Of a stretch of 5,917 nt of DNA, positions 5,885 to 5,917 are shown in pieces (position 1 is the stretch's first letter; every line of letters begins with the position of its first letter). A model generated the notes under the pieces. The model saw nothing but the letters and a program-made list of their open reading frames with translations, made no database searches and was not told the origin of the DNA. Source of the DNA: UMGS973 sp963609975 (GTDB lineage: Bacteria; Bacillota; Clostridia; Peptostreptococcales; Anaerovoracaceae); contig CAVDMD010000128.1 in NCBI GenBank assembly GCA_963609975.1, forward strand, positions 1 through 5,917, given 5' to 3'. A program made the position numbers and the translations under genes.

Positions 5885-5917
5885 CCCAATTTCTCTATTT
5901 CTTTGACCTTCCTAAGT

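Overview
The window looks like chromosomal DNA from an anaerobic Firmicute, most likely class Clostridia. This rests on gene content (an mltG–O-methyltransferase–U32 block like the Bacillus subtilis yrrL-yrrM-yrrN/yrrO locus, plus an oxygen-sensitive radical SAM enzyme), AT-rich spacers, frequent ATA and AGA codons, and AGGAGG-like ribosome binding sites. The genus cannot be told from the sequence. All five convincing genes lie on the minus strand, so transcription runs from high to low coordinates. No tRNA, rRNA, insertion sequence, phage gene or CRISPR array was seen.

Right part (5644 down to 1854): a tight four-gene operon. In transcription order it encodes MltG (membrane endolytic murein transglycosylase), a TrmR-type O-methyltransferase, a TrhP-type U32 family protein and a soluble CorC/HlyC-type CBS-domain protein, with gaps of 6, 16 and 28 bases. 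The middle pair matches the known two-step route to 5-methoxyuridine at the tRNA wobble position: TrhP hydroxylates U34, then TrmR methylates the hydroxyl. MltG sets where glycan strands end during wall synthesis. The CBS protein is linked in other bacteria to divalent cation handling.

Middle spacer (1315-1853): about 540 bases of AT-rich DNA without a convincing gene. It holds two exact DnaA-box 9-mers and one single-mismatch box, all in the same orientation, the main hint of unexplained function here. It also carries the probable -10 of the next gene and possibly a very small ORF running out of the end of the CBS gene.

Left part (1311 down to 1): a stand-alone radical SAM gene of unknown reaction with a C-x4-C-x2-C cluster motif, followed by a good Rho-independent terminator and then an extended -10 promoter pointing out of the left edge.

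Far right (5645-5917): the leader region upstream of mltG contains four hairpins, two of which are copies of one another 126 bases apart with conserved stems and diverged loops. This is the other non-coding structure worth following up.
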